DNA from: Apoderus coryli
Lineage: Eukaryota > Arthropoda > Insecta > Coleoptera > Attelabidae
DNA: 64,000 nucleotides
Direction of reading: 5' to 3'
NCBI GenBank assembly: GCA_911728435.2
Contig: OU452199.1
Coordinates: 22,082,860-22,146,859 of the forward strand
A program made the position numbers and the translations under genes. The notes under the pieces were generated by a model. It saw only the letters and a list, made by a program, of their open reading frames with translations, was not told where the DNA came from and did not search any database. Of this stretch, positions 20,517 through 32,274 are shown in pieces. Every line of letters begins with the position of its first letter. The stretch's first letter is position 1.

Positions 20517-21658
20517 GATAACAGTACTATGAAAGTCACAGATATGTACTTGAGACGGGCCACAAAGATCGCCAATACTCACCTATCTTCAAAAGAAAAG
20601 TTTATCGCAATCAATACCTGGGCTGTCCCTGCGCTGAGTTATACTTACGGAATACTTGGCTGGTCTCCCACTGACCTTAAAAACTTGGACAGAAGTACAC
20701 GAAGAATACTTACGAAACACAGAATGCACCATCCCAATTCCTCAGTAACCAAGCTTTATCTCCCTAGGTCCAGTGGTGGCAGAGGATTGTGCAACATCGA
20801 AGAAACCAGTAACAAAGAGAAACAAAAGTTAAAACAATATTTCATCAACAAAGATACACCATTACACCGTACTATGCAACATGTGGATATGTACTCACCG
20901 TTGCAATTGAATTACAACACAAATTTTGACTGTCATTGACTGTCGCAGAAAAAATTGAATCTCTAGTGGTGCCAACTAAGCGATATAGAAGGGCAGTGCT
21001 GAAGGAAAAATTACCAGATGACAAATGTAGGCTGTGTCACGCAGTCCAAGAAACCATACAGCATTTGAGTTCTGGCTGCACAGTTTTAGCACCCACCCAG
21101 TACACCGAACGCACAACACACAACGTGGCCAAAATAATTTACTTAAATATCTGTAAGTCAAAAAAATTACTGAACAATATTCCTCCTTACTACGCTTACA
21201 AACCTACTGCTGTGCTTGAAAACAATGAGTTTAAAATCTACTGGAATCTGGACATCCTTACAGTACGCAAAGTAGATCACAATCGTCCTGACATTGTACT
21301 ATTCTGTAAACAAGAAAAAAGATGCTTTATACTAGACGTGGCGGTACCCTTGGATCATAATATAAACAAAACGGTAGCAGAGAAAATAGACAAATATATA
21401 GATTTAGCGTACGAAATAAAATCAATATACGAACAAAATGAAGTGAAAATTTTGCCGTTTGTAATATCCTCTAATGGGCTTGTCGAGAAGTCCTTTGTTC
21501 AATCGCTATTACTTCTGGGGCTCCAGGACAGCATCGCCGACGATTGCTGCAAAACAGTTGTCTTGGGAACGACCCGAATAATCCGCAGAACTCTGGGTAA
21601 GCCTTGAATTTCAATAATTCCGGCCACCTAGAATAACCGAATTAATCGTGAAAAAAAA
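20517..21658 (+). mobile_element. R4-clade element R4-E, 5'-truncated
   Basis: Starts abruptly next to R4-D and repeats the same protein region a second time, so it is a separate copy of a related family. It runs to its own stop (21607) and a 3' end of A9 plus TAA repeats at 21659-21671. Confidence 0.8.
20529..21607 (+). pseudogene. R4-E polyprotein C-terminal half: CCHC finger and restriction-like endonuclease
   Basis: First part (20529-20939): EKFIAINTWAVPALSYTYGI, LDRSTRRILTKHRMHHPNSS, LYLPRSSGGRGLCNIEE, ending FDCH and a stop. Second part (20936-21607): VVPTKRYRRAVLKEKLPDDK, an intact CCHC finger CRLCHAVQETIQHLSSGC, EFKIYWNLDIL, endonuclease core HNRPDIVLFCKQEKRCFILD, basic helix and the end VVLGTTRIIRRTLGKP. 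About 80 residues that normally lie between the parts (the ETEGF segment) are deleted. The finger and endonuclease residues are intact, so this half decayed little. Confidence 0.87.
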
Positions 21659-21671
21659 ATAATAATAATAT
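21659..21671. repeat. TAA tract at the R4-E / J3 boundary
   Basis: Four TAA units at the 3' end of R4-E merge with the ATT-type tail of J3, which lies on the other strand. Confidence 0.8.
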
Positions 21672-22204
21672 TTATTTGCCAATAAAAAAATATACAAACA
21701 TACAATGGTTATTCTCGAATAAATTGAACAAATAAACGAGGATGCTACGCATAAGTTTTTTTTTAAAAACTTGTGTGCGTTATGTACCTACTCGTTCACC
21801 GCTCGTACTAATTATAATCCCACAGTTAAACTGAAATAGTTTTTTATTTTTACACAGTAATTGAATATTAAACTAACAAAATAAACATATTCACAACAAA
21901 ACTCAAAATTCTTACTTATAAACTTAGATAATTTGTTTTAAATTTTTAAGCAATTGGACCTTATACTAAGTAATAAATTTAAAGAAAGAAAATGCAATAA
22001 AAATTGCTTTTGACATATAATATAAAATATAAAACTAAATCATATTTCTCTCTTAATATATACCAAGTAATTATCCCAAATCTCTACACTACTGCATCTT
22101 CAGCTAATGAGCAATCTTAAAGGAAATATAATATTCTGTTTTTACAAACATTTTAACAATAATATCAGTTATTAAATTTTATACCTTGTGAGTGAGAGGA
22201 GACC

Positions 22205-23895
22205 TCAACATTCGTTTATAATATTTATATAAATATCAATGCCCTGTATTTGAAGCCAACTTTTTATGTTCTGCTTAAATTTTCGAAATTGTAAATGCTT
22301 TATTTCTGTATCTAGTAAATTATATAATTCTGATGCTATATACGTATAATGTCTCTGTCCTATGGTTTTATTTTTCCTATCAATTGGTAGATATTCCAAC
22401 ATCCGCCTTCGTGTGTTATAATCATGGGAAATATATATTGGTCTCTGTTTTAAATATTTATATTTTTGGATAAGAGCAGAATAGCAATACAATTGTCGGG
22501 CTGTGAAAATATTAGACTCCCGAAACAATAGTTCCGTTGGGTACCTAGCACTTTATTGAAAATAATATTAATAATCTTCTTTTGAACAACATCTAATTGG
22601 TTTAAATATGTTGTACCCACACCACCCCACCCGATAATTCCATATCTTGTGATAGATTCTACTAGAGATCTGTAAATTTTAATTAATTCTTTCATATTGA
22701 GGATGTGTCGTAATTGTTTAAATTTGTAAAATAGCCCCCGTAATTTTTTTACTGTGTTATATGATCTTGCCACCGCAAATGATTATGTATTATGATTCCC
22801 AAATACTTGATTTTTGTACCTGATTTTATTTTTATTGTATGATCATTCTGTGTAATATCAATTTCTGTAAATGTTGGAAGCTGTGAACTATATGATGTTA
22901 GTGGGAGAAAAAAAGTCTTTGAGTAATTAATTGTAAGCTTTTTATAATCTAAACAATCTTTTACCTTCACTAAATCTCTTTCAACCATAGTCTTAAGACT
23001 AACCCAGTTTTCATTTTCATAGAAGATTGCGGTATCATCGGCAAACGAAATTATTTTACCTGATATTTTAGATGTAAGTCGTTAATGTATATTAAAAACA
23101 GTTCCCTGGGGTACACCATATGATACTATCTCAGGAGTACTCAATTTATCCCCCATTCTAACATATTGTGTTCGACCTGAAAGATTAAAGAGTTCTGCCA
23201 CTTTTCCCCTAAAACCAAAACCTTCTAGTATTTGCATTAAGCGACTATGACACACTCTGTCAAAAGCTTTTTTTAAATTAAGAAAACACAAATTGATGGT
23301 TTACTCCTGTCCATTGCATTATACATAAGGGACGTAATATATGCTATGGCGTCAGTTGTTGACAGATTTTCCCTAAATCCAAACTGCATATTAAGTTATA
23401 TTTTTCTGTAACTAAACGTTTTTTAAAATTTTTTCTAGTATCTTACCCAAATTAGAAATTAGAGATATGTTTATCTCCACTTTTAAACACTGGGGAAACA
23501 ATAGCCTCTTTAAATGCTGTTGGATAAATGGCTTTATCTATTATTAGATTAAATATATAAGATAAGGGTTCGCTAATGTAATTTTCAATTTGTTTTAGAT
23601 AATCAGATTTAATACCATCCTTACCAGGAGTTTTTTGATTTTTTAGATTTCTCAAATTATCTTTAATTTCAATTTCATCAATAGGACTCAGAAGTAATGA
23701 ATTTGGCAGTCGATAAGCTGTTTTAACTTCTTCTCGACCTGGTATGCACCGAGCAAGAGCGCTACCGATATTAGCAAAATAACTATTGAACAAATTTGCC
23801 ATTTCTTCTGGGTCCTTTAGTTTAGTTTCAGACTCATTCTTGATCTCCGTTACGTGGTTTTGGCATTTAGCTGTCCAATTCGTCAACTTTTTCAC
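22205..23895 (-). pseudogene. J3 ORF2, reverse transcriptase part, heavily broken
   Basis: Reads in pieces: ANLFNSYFANIGSALARCI, LRNLKNQKTPGKDGIKSDYL, FKEAIVSPVFKSGDKHISNF, motif A CFLNLKKAFDRVCH in which the first catalytic Asp is Asn, motif B IVSYGVPQGTVFN, motif C ISFADDTAIFYE (near 23030), the KYLGIIIHNHLRW block, YRSLVESITRYGIIGWGG and a C-terminal part ending INIINEC. The Asn at motif A alone would be expected to abolish polymerase activity. Frame breaks occur near 22510, 22760, 23050, 23290 and 23440. Confidence 0.85.
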
Positions 23896-24082
23896 ACCGT
23901 CCCAAATGGTTTTACTACTAGGGTTGCCGCTTCCATAAATAATATTTTTTATGTAAGAAGATTTAGCTTTTTTTTACCATATTAACAATCTTATTTCTAT
24001 TTATGTATAAGGCATTTTTGGACGGGTCTGTCTTTCTCTCTTGTGCTAATTTGTTTCTTCGCAACATGGAATTTATTAAACC

Positions 24083-24989
24083 CTATGTCATCCAAGGTTT
24101 GCGCTTGCGATTTTTTGAATTAATCACCTTGATGATTGCAGAATTTTTTATGAATAGTTTGATACGATCAATGAAATTGTCAGTACAAATATTTACGTCT
24201 CTATATCCGTATATACAAGTCCACGTCTCTGACCTAGCCTGTTCAATATACTTAGTCATGTCAATGGTAGTGAAAGAATTATTTATTTGTTGCCTTATCT
24301 CGTGTTTTTGACCCTCGGCCAGACTCAATATCACAGCATAGTGGTCCGTAATGTATGTTTGTAATATTGCTGCTATATTTTTTTTACTATAATTATCATT
24401 ACGAGCCATCTGCGCCAAAAATATGTGGTCTAAACAAGACGTCATATTGTTAACTTCTCTAGTAATTTCGTTAATCTGTGAAACAAAACCGTATTCGTTC
24501 ATAAGGTTTAGGTAGTCTTGTGTAGTCAGTCCGTCATATTTAAGGTTAATATTTATGTCTCCGACAAATATAATTGTATCAGACCTATGAAGATTGTCCA
24601 AGTACTGTGCTAAATTTACTGAGAATTCTGCTTCACAACTATTGGGAGATCTATAAAGTGCTATAATGGACATATTACCTGCTGCTGTACTTGTATATTT
24701 ATGGCCATGGTAGCTCCTATTCTGTCAATATTTGACGTATAGCCGATTTCTTTATATAAACTATAACCCCATCGTTCTGATTAAAGTCACCATAATTATA
24801 TATAGCATCATAACCATCCAGCTGAAAGAAGTTGAGATCTGGGATTTGCCAAGTTTCGCTGAAGACTATACAGTCAAAGTCCTGTCTAAACTGACTAATT
24901 AATACAGAATATTCATCAAAATTTTTTGACACACTCCTAATGTTGGCATGAAAGACAGAAAATTTTGTGGGCTCCCCCCTCTGTAGCAA
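24083..24989 (-). pseudogene. J3 ORF2, apurinic-like endonuclease part
   Basis: Blocks in order: FSVFHANIRSVSKNFDEY, CIVFSETWQIPDL (Glu kept), GYDAIYNYGDFNQNDGVIVY, then a frame break near 24700, MSIIALYRSPN, IIFVGDININLKY, SCLDHIFLAQ, TYITDHYAVILSLAE (Asp-His kept). A KRKPWMT linker ends the frame at 24083, where the RT part is out of frame. Confidence 0.85.
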
Positions 24990-25265
24990 GGCCTCATCAT
25001 ACTCCTTGACGCATTTATAAACGCTTGTCGGTATGTCAGGATTAGCATATTATGCCCTAATAAAATTATCCATTTAAAATTGCTTCGCTTACCTAAAAAA
25101 TACCCTTACCGCTTACCTAAAAAATACTTAAATATAGTAACCATATATTTTACAATAATAATTATTATACAATAAATAATACTCCAGTCATATAATTGAG
25201 AATGAATGGGGAAAACGAACAAATATAATATAATATAATTTTTTTTTTAATTTGTTTTCATAGTT

Positions 25266-26078
25266 CTATTTTCCTTTGTTTCGCGTATTTACAATATTAG
25301 GGCTTGGTAATTTTAGTTTCCTCCTCTTCCGCTTCTGTCTTGATACAGTAGTTTCGACACCTTTCTGCTTAGCTTTCTCGTTTTTTTTAGGACTTACTTT
25401 TGTAGCTATGAGATCTTCCTCACTACTAGATAATTCTTCTTCTTCCTCAATCAACTCCTCCTCTTCATTTACCGCGCCAAACAATTTATTAGATTTAATA
25501 TCTTCCAGACTACAAATTTTACCTTCAATTTCAAGTTTTCCACCTTTTATTTTAGCTTGGAGATTTTGTTCTCTAGCTTCATCAAGGTATTTTCGAAGTT
25601 CCTTTTGTATTATCCTATCGTCGTGACACATATCATTGGCAATTGTTATCGATGCCTGCTTCAGTCTGCTAAAATTTTCTTTGTTTTGGAAAATTGACAA
25701 TTTTTTTAGGTACGACATAAATTCGAGAACGATTGGGGGGTTGTCGCGCTTTAAAATTTTGTAGATATTATTAATATCACTGATAGTTATATTACAATCC
25801 ACTAGTATTTTATTCAGGGTTAGCAAGGTTTCCTCTAATAATTTTCCATGGTCTACAATTTTAATTCCAAACAATATAATATTATTTTTCCTGGATCTTC
25901 TTTCCAAGTTCAGACATTGGTTTTCAATATTTGTAACTTTTTTCTGAATCGTGTTTACCTTATTCAATGCTAAGTTAGTACTTGCAGCTATATTATCATT
26001 TATACGCTTCGTTTGCTTAATTAGATCATCCTTTAGCATCGCATACAGACTTTCCATAGTTAATTCCAAGGTATTCAT
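25266..26078 (-). pseudogene. J3 ORF1, coiled-coil RNA-binding protein, open frame
   Basis: 270 residues from ATG 26078 (MNTLELTMESLYAMLKDD). A long coiled coil covers about residues 15-60, then RRSRKNNIILFGIKI (start of an RRM-like fold as in L1-type ORF1), then a C-terminal domain around FSRLKQASITIANDMCHDDR and NLQAKIKGGKLEIEGK, and a lysine/glutamate-rich tail (EEEELIEEEEELSSSEED, then KRKRRKLKLPS). The frame is open throughout, so translation is possible, but the partner ORF2 is dead. The family role is binding of element RNA. Confidence 0.78.
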
Positions 26079-26389
26079 TATTATATGGAGGCATTTATTA
26101 ACAATTTGTCGGTAAGTATAAAAAAATAGGTATTTATTTTATTTATCAAGTATATATCCTTATCATTTATCGTACCTATAAAACACCTTTCATACATTAT
26201 ACGTTATTAGCATTGTTTTTTAATTCAGATATTACAATCTATCATCTATCAAAAGTTTTTTACTGCATATTACTATGATTATTCTGTGAAAATTTGAACT
26301 TTCAAACTTGAGAAATTACCGTAGTATTTATGATTTTATTAGGAGAAGCTCTACATATTTTTAAATCCAAACACAATAAACAAAATATA
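26079..26389. other. no gene seen
   Basis: AT-rich spacer between J3 and the BEL/Pao remnant; no motif recognised. The promoter or 5' UTR of J3 may lie here. Confidence 0.5.
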
Positions 26390-27462
26390 ATACTTGACTT
26401 GTTTATCACTACTTATCAACAATCGAAATCATGAAACGGTCGTGAATGAAATACAAAATTTCTACATCCCGCAATTAAGAAGACTCCTGAATAAAATAAG
26501 ACAAGATTGTCATTTCTGCAAAATCCACCAGAAATGTCTCCTCTACCCGAGTGTAGACTTGCCACATTTACTCCACCATTCACTCACACTGGAGTAGATT
26601 ATTTTGGTCCTATAAACGTAACTCTTGGGAGACGAACAGAGAAAAGATGGGGAGTACTCTTTACATGTCTTACCACCAGAACGGTTCACGTAGAAGTTGC
26701 GTATAAATTAAATACCGATAGTTGTATACTTTGTTTCACTAAATTTATGAACCGTAGGGGGCGACCAAATCATATTTATTTACTGTAACAGGGGACAAAT
26801 TTTGTTGGAACTGAAAGAATTTTGAGGGAGGAACTAGCAAACGTTAACCCTAAAATAATAGCCAGTTCGTTTGGAAGTCCTAAATTAACATTTCACTTTA
26901 ATACACCACTTTCTCCACATATGGGAGGTGCTTGGGAGCGTTTAGTAAAAGCAGTCAAAATTTCATTGTATGCTGCACTACCTACTAGGACACCAAGCGA
27001 TTAATTATTTTATAGTTGTCTATTATCAGCAAAAATATTGTAAATTCTAGACCACTTACTTACCTTCCATTAGATTCAGAGGAGTCAGAGGCTTTGACAC
27101 CTAACCACTTTTGATTGGTTCTTCAAGTGGAGACAAACCAATTGGTGAACTGAACGATGACGTTAAGGTTTTTAAACATAACTACTTATATAAAGAACAG
27201 TTTGCAAACCAATATTGGCGACGTTTTGTTTCCGAATACATACCAGAACTTCTTTTAAGACCCAAATGGCAAACACAGACTTCTCCTATTAAAATAGGGG
27301 ATATTGTTATCATATGTGACAAAGATTTGCCACGTTGCAATTCGCCAAGTTTCAGCAATAAAACAGGCTGCTGATGGACCGGTACGAAAAGCAACTGTAC
27401 AAACCGAGAACGGTATTTTTGAACGTCCTGCCGTTAAATTAGTTGTTAATTCAACATTTTAA
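26390..27462 (+). pseudogene. BEL/Pao LTR-retrotransposon integrase remnant
   Basis: Across two frames: NNRNHETVVNEIQNFYIPQL and [11 protein letters not shown] (zinc-binding region, one of two His lost), [20 protein letters not shown] (first catalytic Asp), [28 protein letters not shown], then a stop where the second catalytic Asp (usually SDNGTNF) should be, followed by QGTNFVGTERIL, SPHMGGAWERLVKAVK (catalytic Glu), and the C-terminal part YWRRFVSEYIPELL, IGDIVIICD, ATVQTENGIFERPAVKLV. No LTRs are visible. The order and motifs are distinctive for BEL/Pao Pol. Confidence 0.9.
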
Positions 27463-27496
27463 GGAATTTTGGAAAAATAGGTAATGCTGCTGGTCG

Positions 27497-28228
27497 GAGA
27501 AGTACAGTACTCCGAAATTGGAGGAAAATATCCTAAATGCTGTAGATGACACTCCATCAACACCATTTAATACGTCGAAAACAGTAGTTGACAGAGTTTT
27601 TCGTGAACAGCTGTTGTATCCATATCGTTTGCAAAAAGTGCATCAACTGCATTGTGAAGATTTTCCACGGAGAGTGCAGGTTGCAAACTGGCGCTTGGAT
27701 CAGCAACAAAACTTTGCAAAGTTCGTTAGCAATATCTTTTTGCAGATGAAGCAGTGTTTACTAAAAATGGTATTGTGAATTTACACATTTCACACGAATT
27801 GGCTGATGAAAATCCTCATGGCACCAATGTTGGGCATCGACAACATAAGCTCGAATCAATTAATATCTGGGCGGGATTCATTAACAATATTTTGCTTGGA
27901 CCAGTTGCATTACCAACATGTTTGCCTGGCAAACTTTACTTACAGTTCCTCCAAAATACTTGAGTATTTCTTCGATAATATAATAAGTTTTTTTCTATGG
28001 GGACATCTCAAAGCCTTGGTGTATTCCACTCCGTTTAATACAAAGGAGGAGTTTCAAGGGCGCATCACGTTTCATTGTGACGGAATACGAAACAATGCTG
28101 GGATACTTTTCCGGGTCAGCAGTCCACTATTCGTCGTGTACGCGAATCTGTTAGATTTCACAGAGCCCTTGGCAGCATATTGTAACTTGTTTAAACCATT
28201 TAGTTTGGGGGAAGGATATATACAATAA
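27497..28228 (+). pseudogene. mariner-like (IS630/Tc superfamily) transposase remnant
   Basis: Pieces: PKLEENILNAVDDTPSTPF, VFREQLLYPYRLQKVHQLH, EDFPRRVQVANWRL, FTKNGIVNLHISHELADENP (the TDEA Asp region is damaged), INIWAGFINNILLGPVALPT, then, after a deletion that removes the second Asp region, SFFLWGHLKALVYSTPFNT, GIRNNAGILFRV. This order matches insect transposases of the type with WADENPH and FYLWGHxKSLVY signatures. Frameshifts lie near 27755 and 27960. It directly follows the BEL/Pao remnant. Confidence 0.82.
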
Positions 28229-28296
28229 ATGATCTGTTCTAAGACTCGAACATATTCTAGGGCCGTCAATTATATTATATTTATATGGCATGATAT
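28229..28296. other. short spacer
   Basis: AT-rich linker between the transposase remnant and the TIR element; nothing recognised. Confidence 0.4.
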
Positions 28297-29295
28297 TAGC
28301 TTCGATCGTGGTGACGATTCTGAATTGATTCTGAACTGAATCGTGACGTCACAGAACTGGTTTTAAAGCGCAGGCGCGGTTCGAAATGCGTTCATAACTG
28401 TAATCACCGCGAACGCAAAATAGAACCGAAATAGAATCGCATAGCTGGATGCCGGAATATTTTAATTTTACGTTGTATGTTCTGTTGTCGTCGTTCAACA
28501 GTTGTTAATAAAAGTTTGAAGAAATTTGAGTTATATTTTCGATTTTTATGTTGACGTGTTCAATCTTTAATCACTGTTCAGTCCAGTTCATTCAAATATT
28601 ATCCCTATTATGAAGATACTCCCCCGCAATTTAGTGAAGAAGAATATCGTGAACATTTAAATAATGACAAAAGACCTTGCGCAGCGATTTGCAGCACATT
28701 TGAATTTTTAATAACATTTTAATAAAGTAATGGAAACAAGAAACGTTGTTGAATTGAAAACTTATTTTATTTTTTGTTGTTTTTTTCCAAGACGTCACTA
28801 AATAGTTCATAAGAAATAAAAAGTAAAACCTCAAAAATAACAGACACAAAACATTTCTGCTTTTATTTATAATACTATACTATATACTATCTACCTGAAA
28901 AAATAAAATCCTTCATCCCCTATTTTACTCTTTCTAGGATGTCTTCTTCTTTGCAGTCACAGACACTGTCTAAAACCCATATCATTTTCTTTATAAAAAC
29001 AATGCTCTTATATACCTACAAGGATAAAACATAAACAAAAAATAAATATAACCAGTGTATAATTGTTGGTTAGCTAGACTGCGCATGTCAGAACCAACAG
29101 TTCTTCCTCGGTCCGTAGAACTGCAAAATCGATTCAGAACCGGTAATGAACTGATTCTTTTTTCACCGCGAACGCCAAACTGTTTGATTCTATTACTAGT
29201 AGTCCGATAATTTTTTCACCGCGAACGCCGAAATCGAAACTGCGCAAGCGTAGAGAACTAGAACCAATTCAGAATCGTGGCCGCGAACGAAGCTA
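28297..29295. mobile_element. ~1-kb DNA transposon with ~38-bp imperfect TIRs
   Basis: The ends TAGCTTCGATCGTGG and, reversed, TAGCTTCGTTCGCGG continue into a shared ACGATTCTGAATTG block. TA at both ends could be a mariner-type target duplication. TCACCGCGAACGC occurs three times near the ends (about 28404, 29164 and 29218). The inside is AT-rich and includes a 44-codon stretch at 28591-28724 (KYYPYYEDTPPQFSEEEY) that I do not recognise. Superfamily unassigned. Confidence 0.6.
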
Positions 29296-30545
29296 CTACC
29301 GAGGAATTTTCTCATTATGTTGACCAAATCCTAGAAGCTATTTTTATTGAGCAATTTGATATCGACATTTTGAAGCCTGAAATGCCTGTATTGACCTATT
29401 TAAGAGGATATTGTAGGCACGTAACCTTAAAGTAAACCCTTAAAGTAAGCTTTTGATATGCGATAATGAACATAAATATAGTCGAAGATAATTTTAATCT
29501 TATATCTTAATTAAGCAGCTCTACAATATATTCAAGCAAACGTAGTTGAAATAGTCGTCATTTCCTATGTTTTATTTCAGAAAGCACTTGAAATCACGAG
29601 AATAACTTATTCTAACTTTTTCCTCAAAAATCATTGTTGACAAGACATATACCTACAATTCCAGATAAAATTATCTAGAGAATCAAAATTGCTTTGCACA
29701 TTTCCATGGTTGTAGTAACACTCCTCCAAAACAACTGTTACCAATTTGTTTAGCAGTATTGGTAATACTCTTATAATAATTACTGTGCCAAAAAGAAATG
29801 ACCGTCTTGGTAAAGGCCATAAACTAAAATTTACTACGTATTTAAAATAGAAGTAGGTACCTATTCAAATTTAATTTCATATCTCTTCACTTGATCTGCA
29901 ACTCAAGTAAGTGAATTTGCATTATTTTCTTGTATGTGGACTAATATAATCGTGCTTAAAAAATATTGAAAAAAATGCAACTCTATCGTTGTAAGTTATT
30001 TTTAAAGTAAAAAAGTCATAGATAAACTATAATATAATATTATTATATAAATATGTTATTAGTGTTTTTTTTTTTACTTTTTCTTGCGTGACGTCACAAA
30101 TGAAGCATTTTGTCCAATGTAGAGGTGTTATTGGAAGACTACAATATTTATGGTTTAAGAAATCCCAAGAACAATTTTTGATGAAATTTGGTGACGGTGC
30201 TGTGAGTTGGAAATCTTACAAATAAAATCTTATCACTTGAAGTATAGTACTGAAGCTGAGTATATAACGTTAAGTGACGGTGCAAAAGATGCTGTAGGTA
30301 TACATGCAAGGTATTATTTAAGAAATCACTTCTGAATAATTTCAACCTGTTATTATTTACAATGATAACCAAGGAGCATGAAAATTGGTATAAATATAAC
30401 CCAATGTTTTACAAACGAACAAAGTATATTTAAATTCGATATCATAATGTTGGTGTTTGCTTTTTTAATAAATTAAAACTTAAAACTTTGGAGTCAGCTT
30501 CTACAAAATTTATTCAATACTTTAATTTTTTACAAATTACAACTA
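29296..30545. other. AT-rich stretch, one unrecognised 45-codon frame
   Basis: A frame without ATG at 29298-29435 reads TEEFSHYVDQILEAIFIEQF then DIDILKPEMPVLTYLRGY; it could be an exon or element relic but I cannot assign it. The rest shows no coding signal. Confidence 0.35.
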
Positions 30546-30585
30546 GATATGTTTCGAGAGCCTAAGCTCTCTTCATCACACCTAT
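30546..30585 (-). ncRNA. degenerate hammerhead ribozyme motif
   Basis: Minus strand: GTGATGA (first core C replaced by G), one extra A, stem II GAGAGC-TTAG-GCTCTC with six perfect pairs, GAAAC and ATATC. The architecture equals the motif at 6975-7016, but the core change and weak stem III predict loss of activity. Confidence 0.55.
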
Positions 30586-32224
30586 TGTTGTTTAAATATC
30601 AAAAAAAGAGAAGAAATCACCATCAACACACCGACTGGTTCACATTATATGAAATGTGCCCAAGCTCCATTTTCTCATCTTTTTATATATCAAGTTGAAA
30701 GATTGATTCTTTATGCTAGCAATCATATAGTTTAAAATCATGCCAGCGGTAACACCATACTAATGCGCACCTATCTGTGATGATTATGCCTAATTTCCTA
30801 CAGAAAATAGCGTCATAGGATGCATTTCAAAATTATGTCTTAAAGAAGTTTTAACCTTCATTTGGGAATCATCTCCACATTACCATTGTAGATAAACTAG
30901 GCTTTAAGGTGGCCTACACAGGATTCACGGGAGTCCAGTAGGGCTGAGCTGAAAGTCCAATGAATTGTAATGCATTGAATTGATTTTGCAGAAAGTGGAG
31001 AACATCCTGTGTAGCAATATTGGCAAGATAACTCTATTTAGTTATAATTGCTAATTGTACTTAATTCATTGTACGTATTGTTTTTATTCTAGCTGCATTA
31101 TGTACGCAAGATATGATTTTTTAAGAAAATTCGTTATTTAAAATTCGTTAAAGGTTTCAACAATTTAATTATGTTGTTTGCTGTCTATCATTCAATGATT
31201 GTTTGCGCTAATTGCATTTCATGTTAACTTAAAATTTACTAGTGCAATTTGATTTTGTTTATTGTCAATTTGAAACTGATTAGTGGCGTTATGATTTTGA
31301 GTATTGCCAATGCGCTTTTGATTAATGCCAATTTTAAATTAATATCAATTTGAGTTTTGACTATTGTCATTTTGATTCCGATTATCGCGAATTTGAACTT
31401 GAAAATATATAGAATAATTGTATTGGATTGCTTTTTACAACATTCTATGATATTATGACAATAATTACAATTTTTGATCTACGATTTTCATAATATTCAA
31501 TCTGGGCTTACTTAAAAAAGTAAAAGTGTGCCCCTTCACTTCAATATTTTGAAAAAGAACAATATTTGTACGATGTGGTAATATTCTAGTTCTGTATCGT
31601 GCTTTATTTGCAGATTTTTCAGTATTTAGCAGAAAAGTATTTAATGAAATGACAATCTGGGCAAAATAAATGCTACATTTTTCTCACAATATTAAATAAA
31701 ATAATCTTTTGTATGATATCAAGGCGTCATTTGTAATGATAGTTAAAAACTATTCATAACAAATTTATCTACCAATATGTTACTGTTTTATTTCAATTTT
31801 CAATTAAATTTAGTATAACTAATATTAAAAACAAGAGGTTCATTTCGATTAATCTATGTAACATTACTAGGTACTACTCGTTAAGCATTATTTGCATAGC
31901 AAAGAAAATTCCCCTTTTTTTAATTACCTACCCACTCCACTATTAGTGAAATAATGTTGGAAATGAAATGTCCACATTACTATATCTATAACTATCATAG
32001 TGGTAATTTAACATCAATTAAAAGTGTAATTGAAACTGATGGCCAGTATGTATTTTAAACAAGCATTTTATTTAAGTGTATTGACCCTTTATGTAAACAT
32101 TATTATTTACATAATTGCAACGGATGATATTAGTTTTCGACATCCAAAAGAAAAATATTTTATACCGGGTAAGTATTGTAACCATCTTGTAACATAACAC
32201 ATAACTACTATTTTTAAATATTAG
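30586..32224. other. gene-free AT-rich DNA
   Basis: No recognisable gene. A stretch near 31200-31400 repeats short ATTTTGATT/AATTTGA words in a loose, decayed way. Confidence 0.5.
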
Positions 32225-32274
32225 TTCTCTGGAGAAGATCGCTGTATTCAGCCAAACCGGTCGAAACGTTGGAA
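32225..32274 (+). ncRNA. degenerate hammerhead ribozyme motif
   Basis: CTGGAGA (core A6 replaced by G), one extra A, stem II GATCG paired with CGGTC (one G-T pair) around a longer loop, then GAAAC and GTT. Flanking TTCT and GGAA can form stem I. Probably an inactive relative of the other motifs in the window. Confidence 0.5.

Larger units (their letters stand above)
21672..26078 (-). mobile_element. non-LTR retrotransposon J3 (CR1/Jockey group), decayed
   Basis: Minus-strand order ORF1 (25266-26078), endonuclease (24083-24989), RT (22205-23895), 3' UTR ending GGCAAATAAATATTATTATT. Same family as J6: both share the EN start SVFHANIRS / SILHCNIRS, the GYxxxYNxGDxNQNDGV block, and homologous ORF1. 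Frameshifts and short deletions break ORF2 in at least six places. Confidence 0.88.

Noticed and set aside
25276..25626. 116-codon plus-strand frame
   Set aside because: It is antisense to the J3 ORF1 and shows only serine/leucine-rich complement of its acidic tail.
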